From the NCBI GenBank assembly GCA_029941785.1, contig JAPYTK010000005.1, positions 1 to 64,000 of the forward strand: a DNA stretch of 64,000 nucleotides, read 5' to 3'. The number at the start of each line of letters is the position of its first letter. Position 1 is the stretch's first letter. Source of the stretch: Polyangiaceae bacterium (GTDB lineage Bacteria; Myxococcota_A; Polyangia; Polyangiales; Polyangiaceae). Positions 25,813-34,297 of the stretch are shown here, piece after piece. The notes beneath the pieces are model-generated. The model did no database searches. It saw nothing but the letters and a program-made list of their open reading frames with translations, and was not told where the DNA came from. The position numbers and the translations under genes are program-made.

Positions 25813-26115
25813 TCAGCGTTGTACTGCGGGATCTTCGTCCGCTGGCGCGGTGGCGAGGAGCTCGGTAAGCTCACCCGATTTCTCGAGCTTGGCCAGCTGG
25901 TCGTAGCCACCGATCGACGCGCCGTTGATGAAGAGCTGGGGCACGGTCTGCTGTCCTGTGGCGTCGATCAGCCAGTTTCGCAGATCGGCTCGCCCGCCGA
26001 CCGCGATCTCCTCGAATGACGCGCCCTTCTTTTTGAGCAGCCGCTTGGCGACGACGCAGTAGCCACACACTTTGGTCGTATAGATGGCTACATGGGCAGC
26101 GACGGGGGGACTCAT
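25813..26115 (-). CDS. Dithiol glutaredoxin (Grx3-like)
   Basis: A 100-residue thioredoxin-fold protein with active site CGYC in YTTKVCGYCVVAKRLLKKKG, cis-Pro in the TVPQLFING segment and the GGYDQLAKLEKSGEL helix. Reduced by glutathione, it would reduce disulfides or glutathionylated proteins in the cytoplasm. The C-terminus carries a short acidic extension. ATG 26115 (MSPPVAAH) is preferred to a GTG at 26151. The ClpB-like gene diverges 112 bases away. Confidence 0.88.
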   Translation of the reverse strand: MSPPVAAHVAIYTTKVCGYCVVAKRLLKKKGASFEEIAVGGRADLRNWLIDATGQQTVPQLFINGASIGGYDQLAKLEKSGELTELLATAPADEDPAVQR

Positions 26116-26226
26116 CACGCGGAATATGCGCGGATTGGAGCCGGGGCACAAGCTCTGCCGTAGCGCGCGATAGCCTGCGCGGATGTACCGCTACGAACTT
26201 GGGTGGGCCCCTGCTAGCCTTGGCCC

Positions 26227-28827
26227 ATGGCAAGCGAACGGGACGGGGTGATTCGGCTAGACAAGTTCGACGGTGACGGGAAGCAGCTCGTGGCCGGTGC
26301 GCAACAACTCGCCGACGAGAAGCAACATGCGGAGATCTTACCCATCCATGTTCTCACCCGTGGTCTCGAGCAGAATGCGGGTATGGCGGCTGTCTTCAAG
26401 CATGCCGGTGCCGAACCCAGCCAAGTTGCGGAATTGTGCGACAACGTGCTCAAGCGTTTGCCCAAGGCGAGCGGGATGGCCTACGTCAGTCCGCAACTGC
26501 TCGACCTGATCGAGCGCGCCGAGCGTGATGCCAAGCGCGACCGCGCCGATATCGTCACGGTTGGAAACATCTTGAACGCCCTGGCTCAGAGCCGGCGCGG
26601 AGGTCCGGTCTCTGACGTGTTGTCCCACTTCGGAATCGCGCCCGGAGGATTTCGCGATCACCTCAAGGCTCTGGACAGCGCGCCGAAGGGGCTGAGTTCT
26701 GCGGGAGGCGGCGTTCATGGGGCTTTCACGCGCAATTTGGTCGCGGAGGCCCGGGCCGACCAATTCGATCCGGTGATCGGTCGTGATCTCGAGATCCGCA
26801 GGCTGATGCAGATCCTCGCGCGTCGCTTCAAGAACCACCCGCTGGTCGTCGGCGAGCCTGGCGTTGGCAAGACGTCCATCCTCCGCGGCTTTGCGGTGAG
26901 GTTGGCGAAAGGAGACGTCCCGTCCAACTTGGCGGGAGCGCGCTTGCTCGAGCTCAACACTGGCGCGCTCGTCGCCGGGGCGAAACTGCGCGGAGAGATC
27001 GAACTGCGGCTCAAGAGCGTCATCGACAAGCTGGAGAGCATGACAGATGCCCCGAACATCCTCGTCGTCGAGGAGCTACACTCCTTGTTCGGACGTGGCG
27101 TCGCCGGATCGGGGATCGGCGAACTTCTCAAGCCATTGCTCACACGAAGCGAGATTCGGTTCATCGCGACGACAACCCCGGAAGGGATTCAGAAGATCAC
27201 CGAGCGGGATGCGGAAGTCTTGCGTCGCTTTGCCGGCTTCGAGGTCGAGGCGCCGACCGCCGAGCAGACTCAGGAAATTCTGCGCGGTATAGCTTGTCGT
27301 TACGAACGCCATCATCGCGTCGGGATCACCGAGGGCGCGGTCAGAGCGGCGGTGTCCCTCGGCAAGCGTTACCTGGGTGATCGACAGCTACCGGAGTCGG
27401 CGGTGGACCTGATCGACGAGACGGCGGCACGCAAGCGAGTGGCGACCGATGGCATGCCGCCGGACGTCGACGCGGCTTTGCGGCGTCTCGAATCGCTGGA
27501 GGCCCAGATCGCGGGGATCGCCGGCGATGATGACAAACTCGGTGTGCAGGTGCGTGCGGAACTCGAGGCCGAGGCGGAGCAGCTGCGGCCCCGCGTGACG
27601 GAGATGCGCTCGAAGTTCGAATCACGTCGGGGGGTCGTGGCGGCTGTGGCGACTCTTCGCAAGGAGCTGGCTGCGGCAGAAAAAGCGAAGGCTGAGGCAC
27701 AAGCTCTAAAGAACTTTGCCGAAATTGGGGAACTCGAGCACGTGACCATTCCGGATCTGGTCAAGCGCCTCCAAGCCGCTGAGCGAGCAGCCTCGAGCGC
27801 TGGCGTAGAAGAGACCGCCGACGTGCTCAGGGACGAAGACGTCGCGCAGACCGTCAATGATTGGACCGGCATTCCCGTCGCGAAGATGCTCGAAGGCGAA
27901 GCGGAGAAACTGCTCAAGATGGAGGAGCGCCTCGGTCAAAGCGTCATCGGTCAAGACGAGGCGGTCGCTGCCATTGCCCGCGCGGTGCGCCGTAGCCGCG
28001 TCGGATTGCGCGATCCGGGCAAGCCGATTGGTTCGTTCTTGTTTCTTGGACCGAGCGGCGTCGGCAAGACCTACCTGGCCAAGTGTTTGGCGGGTTTCCT
28101 GTTTGACGATGAGCAGGCCATCACGCGTTTTGACATGAGCGAGTTCATGGAGAAGCACATGGCTCAGCGCCTCATCGGTGCCCCTCCTGGTTATGCCGAC
28201 AGCGAGGCAGGAGGCCATCTCACGGAGGCCGCGCGTCGTCGTCCCTACAGCGTGCTGCTCTTCGACGAGGTCGAAAAGGCTCACGCGGATGTGTTCAATT
28301 TGCTCTTGCAGGTGCTCGACGATGGTCGCTTGACCGATGGCCGCGGCAGGTTGGCGAACTTCTCGAACACCGTGGTGATCATGACCTCCAACATCGGCTC
28401 GGGGCGGATCCTCGACGCGGATCCAAAGCTCTTCGAGTCCGAGGATGGTCGCGAGGCGATCAGTGACGTGTTGCTGAACGAACTCGGCGATTTCTTTCGG
28501 CCCGAATTTCTCAACCGTATCGACGACAGCGTCGTGTTCAAGCCCCTGACCAAGGAGGACCTGCTGGGGATCGTCGGTCTGCAACTGCGCAAGCTCGGCA
28601 AGATGTTGGCGGAGCGGGAGATGACGCTCGACGTGACGGAAGCTGCGCGAAAACGAATCGTCGACTTGGGATACGAGCCGGCGCTCGGGGCGCGCCCCGT
28701 GAGCCGGGTCATTCTCCGCGAGATCCAAAACCCGCTCGCGCAGTCGATTCTCGAGGGCGGCGATCTCTCATCGGGAACGATCAAGATCGATCTTTCTGGC
28801 GAGGAATTTACCTTCGAGAAAGCTTGA
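26227..28827 (+). CDS. Divergent ClpB-like double AAA+ chaperone
   Basis: An 866-residue Hsp100-family protein: N-domain, NBD1, a coiled-coil middle domain (about 470-560) and NBD2. NBD1 Walker A is GEPGVGKT (209), NBD2 Walker A GPSGVGKT (608), NBD2 Walker B LLFDEVEKAH. Odd features: the NBD1 Walker B reads LVVEELH, Glu282 replacing Asp; NBD1 pore loop is GAKLRG (Leu254 for the usual Tyr); NBD2 pore reads GYAD (655) rather than GYVG. ClpP-binding IGF/L loop is not evident, so a disaggregase, not a protease partner, is favoured. These changes suggest altered substrate grip. Divergent from a glutaredoxin gene. Confidence 0.85.
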   Translation: MASERDGVIRLDKFDGDGKQLVAGAQQLADEKQHAEILPIHVLTRGLEQNAGMAAVFKHAGAEPSQVAELCDNVLKRLPKASGMAYVSPQLLDLIERAERDAKRDRADIVTVGNILNALAQSRRGGPVSDVLSHFGIAPGGFRDHLKALDSAPKGLSSAGGGVHGAFTRNLVAEARADQFDPVIGRDLEIRRLMQILARRFKNHPLVVGEPGVGKTSILRGFAVRLAKGDVPSNLAGARLLELNTGALVAGAKLRGEIELRLKSVIDKLESMTDAPNILVVEELHSLFGRGVAGSGIGELLKPLLTRSEIRFIATTTPEGIQKITERDAEVLRRFAGFEVEAPTAEQTQEILRGIACRYERHHRVGITEGAVRAAVSLGKRYLGDRQLPESAVDLIDETAARKRVATDGMPPDVDAALRRLESLEAQIAGIAGDDDKLGVQVRAELEAEAEQLRPRVTEMRSKFESRRGVVAAVATLRKELAAAEKAKAEAQALKNFAEIGELEHVTIPDLVKRLQAAERAASSAGVEETADVLRDEDVAQTVNDWTGIPVAKMLEGEAEKLLKMEERLGQSVIGQDEAVAAIARAVRRSRVGLRDPGKPIGSFLFLGPSGVGKTYLAKCLAGFLFDDEQAITRFDMSEFMEKHMAQRLIGAPPGYADSEAGGHLTEAARRRPYSVLLFDEVEKAHADVFNLLLQVLDDGRLTDGRGRLANFSNTVVIMTSNIGSGRILDADPKLFESEDGREAISDVLLNELGDFFRPEFLNRIDDSVVFKPLTKEDLLGIVGLQLRKLGKMLAEREMTLDVTEAARKRIVDLGYEPALGARPVSRVILREIQNPLAQSILEGGDLSSGTIKIDLSGEEFTFEKA

Positions 28828-28861
28828 GCCAAGCGCGCGCGGCTGCGTGTCGTTTTCATGC

Positions 28862-28876
28862 TCTCGTGGCACGAGA
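28862..28876. promoter_or_regulatory. 15-bp perfect dyad, possible operator or sigma-54 overlap
   Basis: TCTCGTG, one base, CACGAGA is a perfect 7+1+7 inverted repeat between the clp gene and a lipoprotein gene. The one-base centre argues for a protein-binding site rather than an RNA hairpin, although five pairs around TGGCA could fold. The right half also belongs to TGGCACGAGAACAGCT, which keeps the sigma-54 GG/GC spacing weakly. Confidence 0.35.
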
Positions 28877-28933
28877 ACAGCTGCTTTTTGCCACGGCGTG
28901 AGACACAAGATGGGCTGGTGGCGATGAACCAGC

Positions 28934-30163
28934 ATGAAGCATCCAATGGCCGTTCCCGGTCTCGGTCTCGTCGCTTGTGTATTCGCCCTGCTCGCGTGCG
29001 GGGGTGACGGACCACCCGAGCCCGAGGCCGATTCACTCGGGATCTTGGTTCACGATTGCCCTGTGGCCGAGTCTGCGCCCGAAAGCGACTCCAGGGCGTG
29101 GGAGGCGACGCTGGGTTGGCGTGACGGTCAGCTCGTGTTGTTCGCAGCGGCTGACGGCGAGGTGTGGGCCCAGGGCCCGTCGTTTAGCGACGAGGTGGTC
29201 GACATGGCGCTCGATGCTGCGGGGGCGCGGCTTTGGATCGTGACCGAGGATGACAGCGGGGAAGGTAGCGAACTGTGGAGCGTCCGTGTGCGGCAGCCTG
29301 TCGGCGAGACGAGTCGCCCGCTAGATGGACAATGGGTGGGCGACGTGTTTGGGGCACCCCGCTCGAGGGCATGGATCGATGGTCGCGGACGGGTCTTGCC
29401 CATCGACGGGGGGGTCGTGTTCTTCGAAGAAGGTTATGGCGAGCGCTGGAGGTTCTTCTCGGGCGACGGAGGGTTTGCTCGCAGCGTTGCGGCGTGGCGA
29501 CCGGCTTCCGTTTGGTTCCGTCAAGAGGTGATCGGCACGACCGTGTATGCCTTGACCCACGGCAGCTTGCCGGGTTTGCACAAGATGCGCGGCCGGATCG
29601 AGCCGCCAACCCTCTTCGATCCCGTGGTCGAGGTTCTGGGGGTCCGTCCTGGCAGTTGGCCTTCCTCGGCCCGTCTCAAACCCGGAGCGCACGGCGGCAT
29701 GTATTTGGCGGATATCGAGAGTGAGCGCGTCGTGGTGGCTCGTCTCGGTGGTGAGGGCGACCTTCGACGTGCGGCCTTGCCCGTGGCGGCGGCCCGGATC
29801 GAGCAACTCGCCGTGATGGCCGGACCCAGCTCAGAGGCTGGGCTTCCCTGGGACCGTTTGGCGCTCTTGTTGAGCGAACCCCCATCAGTTGTCGTGATCG
29901 AGGTCAGGCCCGGCACAGAGCCCAGTGTGCTCGAGCACCGGTGGGCTCATGCCCCACTGGCGAGCGATCCCGTTGTTCAGGACCGCTTCTTCGGCCGTTT
30001 CTTGATCGCGGGTGGCGACCGACTGTTGGCTGCCACCCGCGCAGGCGTCCAATCCTTCTCGCTCCGGCACGCGGCTGCGACGCTGCGGTTGACCCGCCAG
30101 ATCGACTTTGAGGGCTCAGCACTTCGCGGTCCGGTCGTCGCTGCCGATGGCCGTGACGGTTGA
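28934..30163 (+). CDS. Beta-propeller-like lipoprotein
   Basis: A 409-residue predicted lipoprotein; lipobox LLAC (Cys22) followed by GGDGPPEPEAD. The remainder has repeating beta-strand segments such as GQLVLFAAADGEVWAQGP, GGVVFFEEGYGERWRFFSG, GGMYLADIESERVVVARLGG and DRLLAATRAGVQSFSLRH, suggesting a propeller of six or seven blades. No catalytic or metal motif is visible. The ATG at 28934 follows GAACCAGC, a poor ribosome-binding site. It is followed after 118 bases by the amidohydrolase lipoprotein gene on the same strand. Confidence 0.7.
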   Translation: MKHPMAVPGLGLVACVFALLACGGDGPPEPEADSLGILVHDCPVAESAPESDSRAWEATLGWRDGQLVLFAAADGEVWAQGPSFSDEVVDMALDAAGARLWIVTEDDSGEGSELWSVRVRQPVGETSRPLDGQWVGDVFGAPRSRAWIDGRGRVLPIDGGVVFFEEGYGERWRFFSGDGGFARSVAAWRPASVWFRQEVIGTTVYALTHGSLPGLHKMRGRIEPPTLFDPVVEVLGVRPGSWPSSARLKPGAHGGMYLADIESERVVVARLGGEGDLRRAALPVAAARIEQLAVMAGPSSEAGLPWDRLALLLSEPPSVVVIEVRPGTEPSVLEHRWAHAPLASDPVVQDRFFGRFLIAGGDRLLAATRAGVQSFSLRHAAATLRLTRQIDFEGSALRGPVVAADGRDG

Positions 30164-30281
30164 GTGACGCTCGAGGTGGCTCCGCGCGCCGTTGGCGCTG
30201 TGGTTCCCGTATTGGAGCCTGCAGAAATCGTTGTGGAAATTCGAGACGGACTTTCGCCGGTCGGCGCGCTACTATGAGGTT

Positions 30282-31907
30282 GTGCAGCGTGGTCGCTTTC
30301 TCTGGTGGGTTGGGGGATTGTTCGTGTTGTTCGTGTTGTTCGGTTGCGGCACGACCGCCGACGACAAGGCTACGAGTTCAGCCGGTGGTGCCACGTCGAG
30401 CGCGAGTGGCGGCAGCGGCGGCATGGGCGGAGCGACCTCGACAACGGGAACGGGGGGCACCATCGGCCCTTCAGGGCCTGACGCGGTCATCGTGACTTCG
30501 GGAGCGACCGACAAGATCCTCCTGCGAGGGACCGTGCTGACGCCCGGAGCCGCCATCGTTGGCGAGGTGCTGGTCGACGGCGAGTTCATCGTGTGCGTCG
30601 CCCCGTCCTGTGCAAGTGAGCCTGCCGCAGCAACGGCGACGGTGGTCGAGACGAACGGCATCATCATGCCGGGCATGATCGACGCGCACAATCATGTGCT
30701 CTTCAACGTTTTCGACGAGAGCGACTGGTCCCCTTCGAAGGCCTACGGCAATCACAATCAATGGACGAACGAGCCGCGCTACGACGCGGTCGTGGACGCC
30801 AAACAATACCTGAACGGCGAATCGGGTTCGCCGATCAATCTCAATTGCGAGCTCAACAAATACGGTGAACTCAAGGCTCTGGTTGCGGGCACGACGGCCA
30901 TGGTGGGTTCGGCCAATCCAGGCAACAAGATTTGTTACCGAACCTTGACCCGGACCATCGACCAAACGGCCAACGGTCTATGTGGAACTGTGCCGCCACA
31001 GAGCTGCACCGACAACGTGCAGGCCAACACGCTCTTCCCCAACTCGACGTCCGCGGACAAGGTGTGCAGCAATTTCGTTACCGGCAAGACGCGGGCGTAC
31101 CTGATTCATCTCGGTGAAGGCGTCGACGCGTCGGCTTTGGCTGAGTTTGACAAGCTCAACACGGTGACGGATCCCGATGGATGTTTGTATTCCGACCGAA
31201 CGGTCGTCGTTCACGGCACGGCGTTCGGGGCTACCGAGTTCGACATCATGGCGCAGCACGGGATGGGCCTCGTTTGGTCGCCGCGCTCGAACGTCTTCTT
31301 GTACGGAAGCGGGACCGACCTGAGCCAAACGACGGATGTGCCCGCGGTGCGTACACGGGGGATCGAAGTGGCGCTGGCGCCGGATTGGTCTCTCGGGGGT
31401 AGCAAGAACTTGCTCGAAGAGCTCCGCTTTGCCGACCGCGTCGACGATGAAATGTGGGGCGACAGCATGGACGCGGCCACATTGGTCGGCATGGTGACCG
31501 ACGCGCCAGCTCGTTTGTTGGCGGTCAACGACGTGATCGGCACGCTCGAGGTCGGCAAACGCGCGGACATCGTCGTGCTTGGGGGTGACGTCACCTTGCC
31601 GTACCGTTCGGTCGTGGCTGCCACGCCCCGGGAGATTCGTCTCGCGATGATCGATGGGGTGGCGCTGTACGGTGACGATCAGCTTCAGCCACTCCATAGC
31701 GGCACGTGCGAGGCTGTCGATATTTGCGGTCGCGCGAAGTTCCTGTGCGTTGCAGTCGCCGCCGGAGCGGCCAAGGACAAGCTGAGTCAATCCTACGACG
31801 AGATCGTCAGCACTCTGCAAACGGCCCTGAGCGAGTACGACGGCCTTGGGCTTTCCCAGTGGAGTTTCGCACCTTTAGCTCCGCTGGTTGAGTGTGGAGG
31901 TCCGTAG
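30282..31907 (+). CDS. Exported amidohydrolase-family lipoprotein
   Basis: About 541 residues. The lipobox LFGC is followed by a Ser/Gly/Thr linker. The TIM-barrel amidohydrolase domain shows the metal motif DAHNHV, then HLGEG, VVVHGTAFG and APDWSLGGSKNL, which carries the late Asp ligand. The C-terminal ADIVVLGGD closes the composite beta-sandwich. Members deaminate or hydrolyse cyclic amides and dichloro- or amino-triazines; the substrate here is unknown, and extracytoplasmic location is unusual but not unique. The start is uncertain: GTG 30282 gives VQRGRFLWWV; the frame is open to an ATG at 30192 that lacks a signal peptide start. Confidence 0.8.
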   Translation: MQRGRFLWWVGGLFVLFVLFGCGTTADDKATSSAGGATSSASGGSGGMGGATSTTGTGGTIGPSGPDAVIVTSGATDKILLRGTVLTPGAAIVGEVLVDGEFIVCVAPSCASEPAAATATVVETNGIIMPGMIDAHNHVLFNVFDESDWSPSKAYGNHNQWTNEPRYDAVVDAKQYLNGESGSPINLNCELNKYGELKALVAGTTAMVGSANPGNKICYRTLTRTIDQTANGLCGTVPPQSCTDNVQANTLFPNSTSADKVCSNFVTGKTRAYLIHLGEGVDASALAEFDKLNTVTDPDGCLYSDRTVVVHGTAFGATEFDIMAQHGMGLVWSPRSNVFLYGSGTDLSQTTDVPAVRTRGIEVALAPDWSLGGSKNLLEELRFADRVDDEMWGDSMDAATLVGMVTDAPARLLAVNDVIGTLEVGKRADIVVLGGDVTLPYRSVVAATPREIRLAMIDGVALYGDDQLQPLHSGTCEAVDICGRAKFLCVAVAAGAAKDKLSQSYDEIVSTLQTALSEYDGLGLSQWSFAPLAPLVECGGP

Positions 31908-31977
31908 CCTACCGGACGTCCTGTCTATCGGTTCAGTATAGGGATCCACTCGCGGCTCGGCGGCGTGTAAACAAGTC

Positions 31978-32005
31978 TTGCCAAGCCCAATCAGAAACGT
32001 ATACT
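31978..32005 (+). promoter_or_regulatory. Strong sigma-70-type promoter for rplU-rpmA
   Basis: TTGCCA at 31978-31983 and TATACT at 32000-32005 are separated by 16 bases. Each hexamer differs little from TTGACA and TATAAT. The expected transcription start near 32012 leaves a leader of about 75 bases before rplU. This is the cleanest housekeeping promoter in the window, as expected for a ribosomal-protein operon. Confidence 0.65.
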
Positions 32006-32015
32006 GCCGCTCCCT

Positions 32016-32032
32016 TGGCGCAGACAGCGCCA
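32016..32032 (+). ncRNA. Possible rplU leader hairpin
   Basis: TGGCGC (32016-32021), loop AGACA, GCGCCA (32027-32032) form a six-pair stem close to the predicted transcript 5' end. It could stabilise the mRNA or take part in L21 autoregulation, but no conserved leader structure is recognised, so this is weak. Confidence 0.3.
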
Positions 32033-32087
32033 CCGGCCGTTCGCAATTCGCGTTGCTCGCCGGACACAAGAAGCAAAGGTTACAAGC

Positions 32088-32399
32088 ATGTACGCAGTCA
32101 TCAAGACCGGCGGTAAGCAATACCGGGTCACCGAGGGCGATGCCCTTCAGGTCGAGAAACTCGCGGGCGCCGCAGGCGACCCCATACAATTCGACGACGT
32201 GCTCCTCGTTGGCGGAGGCGATGTGGTCAAGGTTGGCAAGCCTCTCGTGGGCGGCGCAGCCGTGAAGGCCGAGATCATCTCGCAAGACCGCGGTGACAAG
32301 ATCATCGTCTTCAAGATGCGACGTCGTAAGAACTATCGGCGCAAGCAGGGTCACCGACAAGCGTACACACGCGTCAAGATCATCGGGATCAAGTCCTGA
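32088..32399 (+). CDS. rplU: 50S ribosomal protein L21
   Basis: A 103-residue protein with the L21 signature [14 protein letters not shown] at the start and [24 protein letters not shown] near the end; it binds 23S rRNA in the large subunit. ATG 32088 is preceded by AAAGG at suitable distance. It leads the rplU-rpmA operon; no gene for the GTPase ObgE follows, although that is common elsewhere. Confidence 0.97.
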   Translation: MYAVIKTGGKQYRVTEGDALQVEKLAGAAGDPIQFDDVLLVGGGDVVKVGKPLVGGAAVKAEIISQDRGDKIIVFKMRRRKNYRRKQGHRQAYTRVKIIGIKS

Positions 32400-32416
32400 G
32401 AAGGTTGGATTAGAAG

Positions 32417-32674
32417 ATGGCACATAAAAAAGGTGGCGGTTCTTCACGCAACGGGCGCGACTCCAAAGCAAAGCGCCGTGGCGTCAAAATCTACGGCGGC
32501 CAAGAGGTCCTCGCCGGCAACATTCTCGTCCGCCAGGTCGGAGAGACGATCGCAGCGGGTCAAAACGTAGGCCGAGGTCGGGACTTCACCCTGTTCGCCT
32601 TGGTCGACGGTACCGTGAAGTACCACTTCAAGACCCGCTCCAAAAAGCAGGTCTCGATCGTTCCGGCCAGTTAG
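32417..32674 (+). CDS. rpmA: 50S ribosomal protein L27
   Basis: An 85-residue protein with the L27 start [16 protein letters not shown], whose N-terminal arm reaches the peptidyl-transferase centre, and the body [17 protein letters not shown]. It lacks the Firmicutes-type N-terminal extension that needs cleavage. It starts 17 bases after rplU and is followed by a hairpin and a convergent kinase gene. Confidence 0.97.
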   Translation: MAHKKGGGSSRNGRDSKAKRRGVKIYGGQEVLAGNILVRQVGETIAAGQNVGRGRDFTLFALVDGTVKYHFKTRSKKQVSIVPAS

Positions 32675-32701
32675 TACGCGCGGGCTTGCTCGTACCTATG
32701 C

Positions 32702-32718
32702 CCTCGCGATCCGCGAGG
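32702..32718. terminator. Candidate bidirectional hairpin between convergent genes
   Basis: CCTCGCG, three bases, CGCGAGG makes a perfect seven-pair GC-rich stem in the 49-base gap between rpmA and the convergent kinase. There is no run of T, so it would be a weak intrinsic terminator or a barrier to RNase; a shorter stem GTACG/CGTAC lies just before it (32674-32695). Confidence 0.4.
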
Positions 32719-32723
32719 CTGAG

Positions 32724-34037
32724 CTAGAAGCCCGGGCCATCGACGCCGCCGTGTGGATCTTTCGCCACTGTTTTCGGCTTCTTGGAAGAGTCGTCCGCGC
32801 TCGATTTGCGCGCATTCTTCTTTCGTAGCTCTTCTTTTCGCTCGACTTCGTCGGCACGCTCTTCGGCGGCGTGGGCGGCGGCCTCGGCGCGCGCGGTGCG
32901 TTCTGCCCCTGAGGCGCGCTCATATTGGCTACGGGCTCTCTCGATCAGGGTCGAGGCGGCGACGTTGACGCGAGCGATCTCGGCGACCGGCTCAGGGTCA
33001 GCGTTCATCAGCGAGCTTCCCGCCGCAACGAGACCCAAGAGCGCCAAGACTGATCCTCCAATCATGGATCGGGACACTCGTCGCCGGCCGGGGGCGTTGG
33101 TGGCTTGCTGCCAACTCTGCTGTGTTTGCGTGTCGGTGGGGGGAACGGAGAGCAGCCGCTCTGGGACCGAGAAGGGGGTGGTCGTCAGCGTGGCGTAAAT
33201 ATGCTCGAGCCGATCGGCGAGGTCGTTCGCGGATTGAATCCGGCCTTCGCGGCCCTTCTGAAGCAAGGTGTCGACCAAGGCGGCGAGAGCCGGCGGGCAA
33301 TCGGGCCGTAACTCGGCGAGCGATCGGTGTGGTTCGCTAATGATGGCGAGCATCAGCGCGTTGTAGTTTGCCGCGTCAAAGGGAAGCGCGCCGTACAACG
33401 CCTCGTACATCATGACGCCGAGTGCCCAAAGGTCAGCCCGTTCGTCGACATCGCTTTCGCCCCGCGCTTGCTCGGGGCTCATGTAGGCGGGCGACCCGAG
33501 AACGGTCCCCGCGCTGGTGCGCACGAAGTCTTGTTTTTTCGCGGTGATTTCCTTCGAGATGCCAAAGTCGAGGATCTTCGGATTCAGCTCTCCGCCCTTG
33601 TCCATGGCGAAGAAGATGTTGCCCGGCTTGAGATCCCGATGGATCAAGCCTCGCTTGTGCGCTTCGGCAAGCCCGCGAGCGACCAAGGCAATCCACCGGC
33701 ACACGTCGGCGGGCCGCATGACCCCCTGTCGCGTGAGCCGCTCGTCGAAGCCCTCGCCTTCGAGCAACTCCATGACCAGATAGGGCGAACCATCTTCGGC
33801 CCGACCCATGTCGTAGACGTCGACGATCGCCGAGTGTCGGATCTGTCCGCAGGCACGAGCCTCGAGCAAGAAGCGGTTGCCAGCCTCTTCATTCTGCAAG
33901 AACTCGCGGCGCAGGAACTTGATGGCGAAGTCGCGGTCGGTCAGCTCGTTCCGTGCTGCCCATACCTCACCCATCGTGCCGGCGCCGAGAGAGCGCTGCA
34001 GCCGGTATTTACCGGAGATGAGTAGACCTGGTGTCAC
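32724..34037 (-). CDS. Transmembrane Ser/Thr protein kinase (Pkn type)
   Basis: A 437-residue kinase. GAGTMGEVW loop, FAIKFL Lys, HRDLKPGNIF catalytic loop and DFGIS are intact; GSPAYMSPEQARGE ends the activation segment. A single membrane helix (SMIGGSVLALLGLVAAGSSLM) follows at about residue 330, then a highly charged, coiled-coil-rich C-terminus (RSQYERASGAERTARAEAAAHAAEERADEVERKEELRKK) that would be periplasmic. The tail could bind a partner or sense. GTG 34037 is the start. It converges with rpmA and is behind a candidate promoter near 34145. Confidence 0.88.
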   Translation of the reverse strand: MTPGLLISGKYRLQRSLGAGTMGEVWAARNELTDRDFAIKFLRREFLQNEEAGNRFLLEARACGQIRHSAIVDVYDMGRAEDGSPYLVMELLEGEGFDERLTRQGVMRPADVCRWIALVARGLAEAHKRGLIHRDLKPGNIFFAMDKGGELNPKILDFGISKEITAKKQDFVRTSAGTVLGSPAYMSPEQARGESDVDERADLWALGVMMYEALYGALPFDAANYNALMLAIISEPHRSLAELRPDCPPALAALVDTLLQKGREGRIQSANDLADRLEHIYATLTTTPFSVPERLLSVPPTDTQTQQSWQQATNAPGRRRVSRSMIGGSVLALLGLVAAGSSLMNADPEPVAEIARVNVAASTLIERARSQYERASGAERTARAEAAAHAAEERADEVERKEELRKKNARKSSADDSSKKPKTVAKDPHGGVDGPGF

Positions 34038-34109
34038 AATACGAAGGGTACAGGATCCGTCCCAATGACGCCCAACAATCCACGCGGCCCATGCGCCACC
34101 TCGATCGTT

Positions 34110-34150
34110 AGCTCCCCCGAAAAGGAGACCCCCGAAAGCCGGCGATTATA
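34110..34150 (-). promoter_or_regulatory. Candidate kinase promoter with nearby direct repeats
   Basis: On the minus strand TATAAT (34145-34150) is a perfect -10 hexamer; no good -35 was found at 17 bases. Just downstream lie two copies of TTTCGGGGG (34129-34137 and 34113-34121), 16 bases apart, which could be an operator near the transcript start. The gene start is 34037, giving a leader of about 100 bases. The rest of the 260-base gap up to 34297 holds nothing else recognisable. Confidence 0.35.
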
Positions 34151-34297
34151 GGCAAATCGCGGTGAATGGCTACTGGTAACCGCGTTCCCCCCCACTATTT
34201 CTTCGGTTGGGGGCCGGGCTTGTTCGGATGCCGGACGTCGTTTTCCACGTGCACAGTGCGGTGGAGGCGTTGCTCGCTGCTGACCGCCGCTCTGCAC

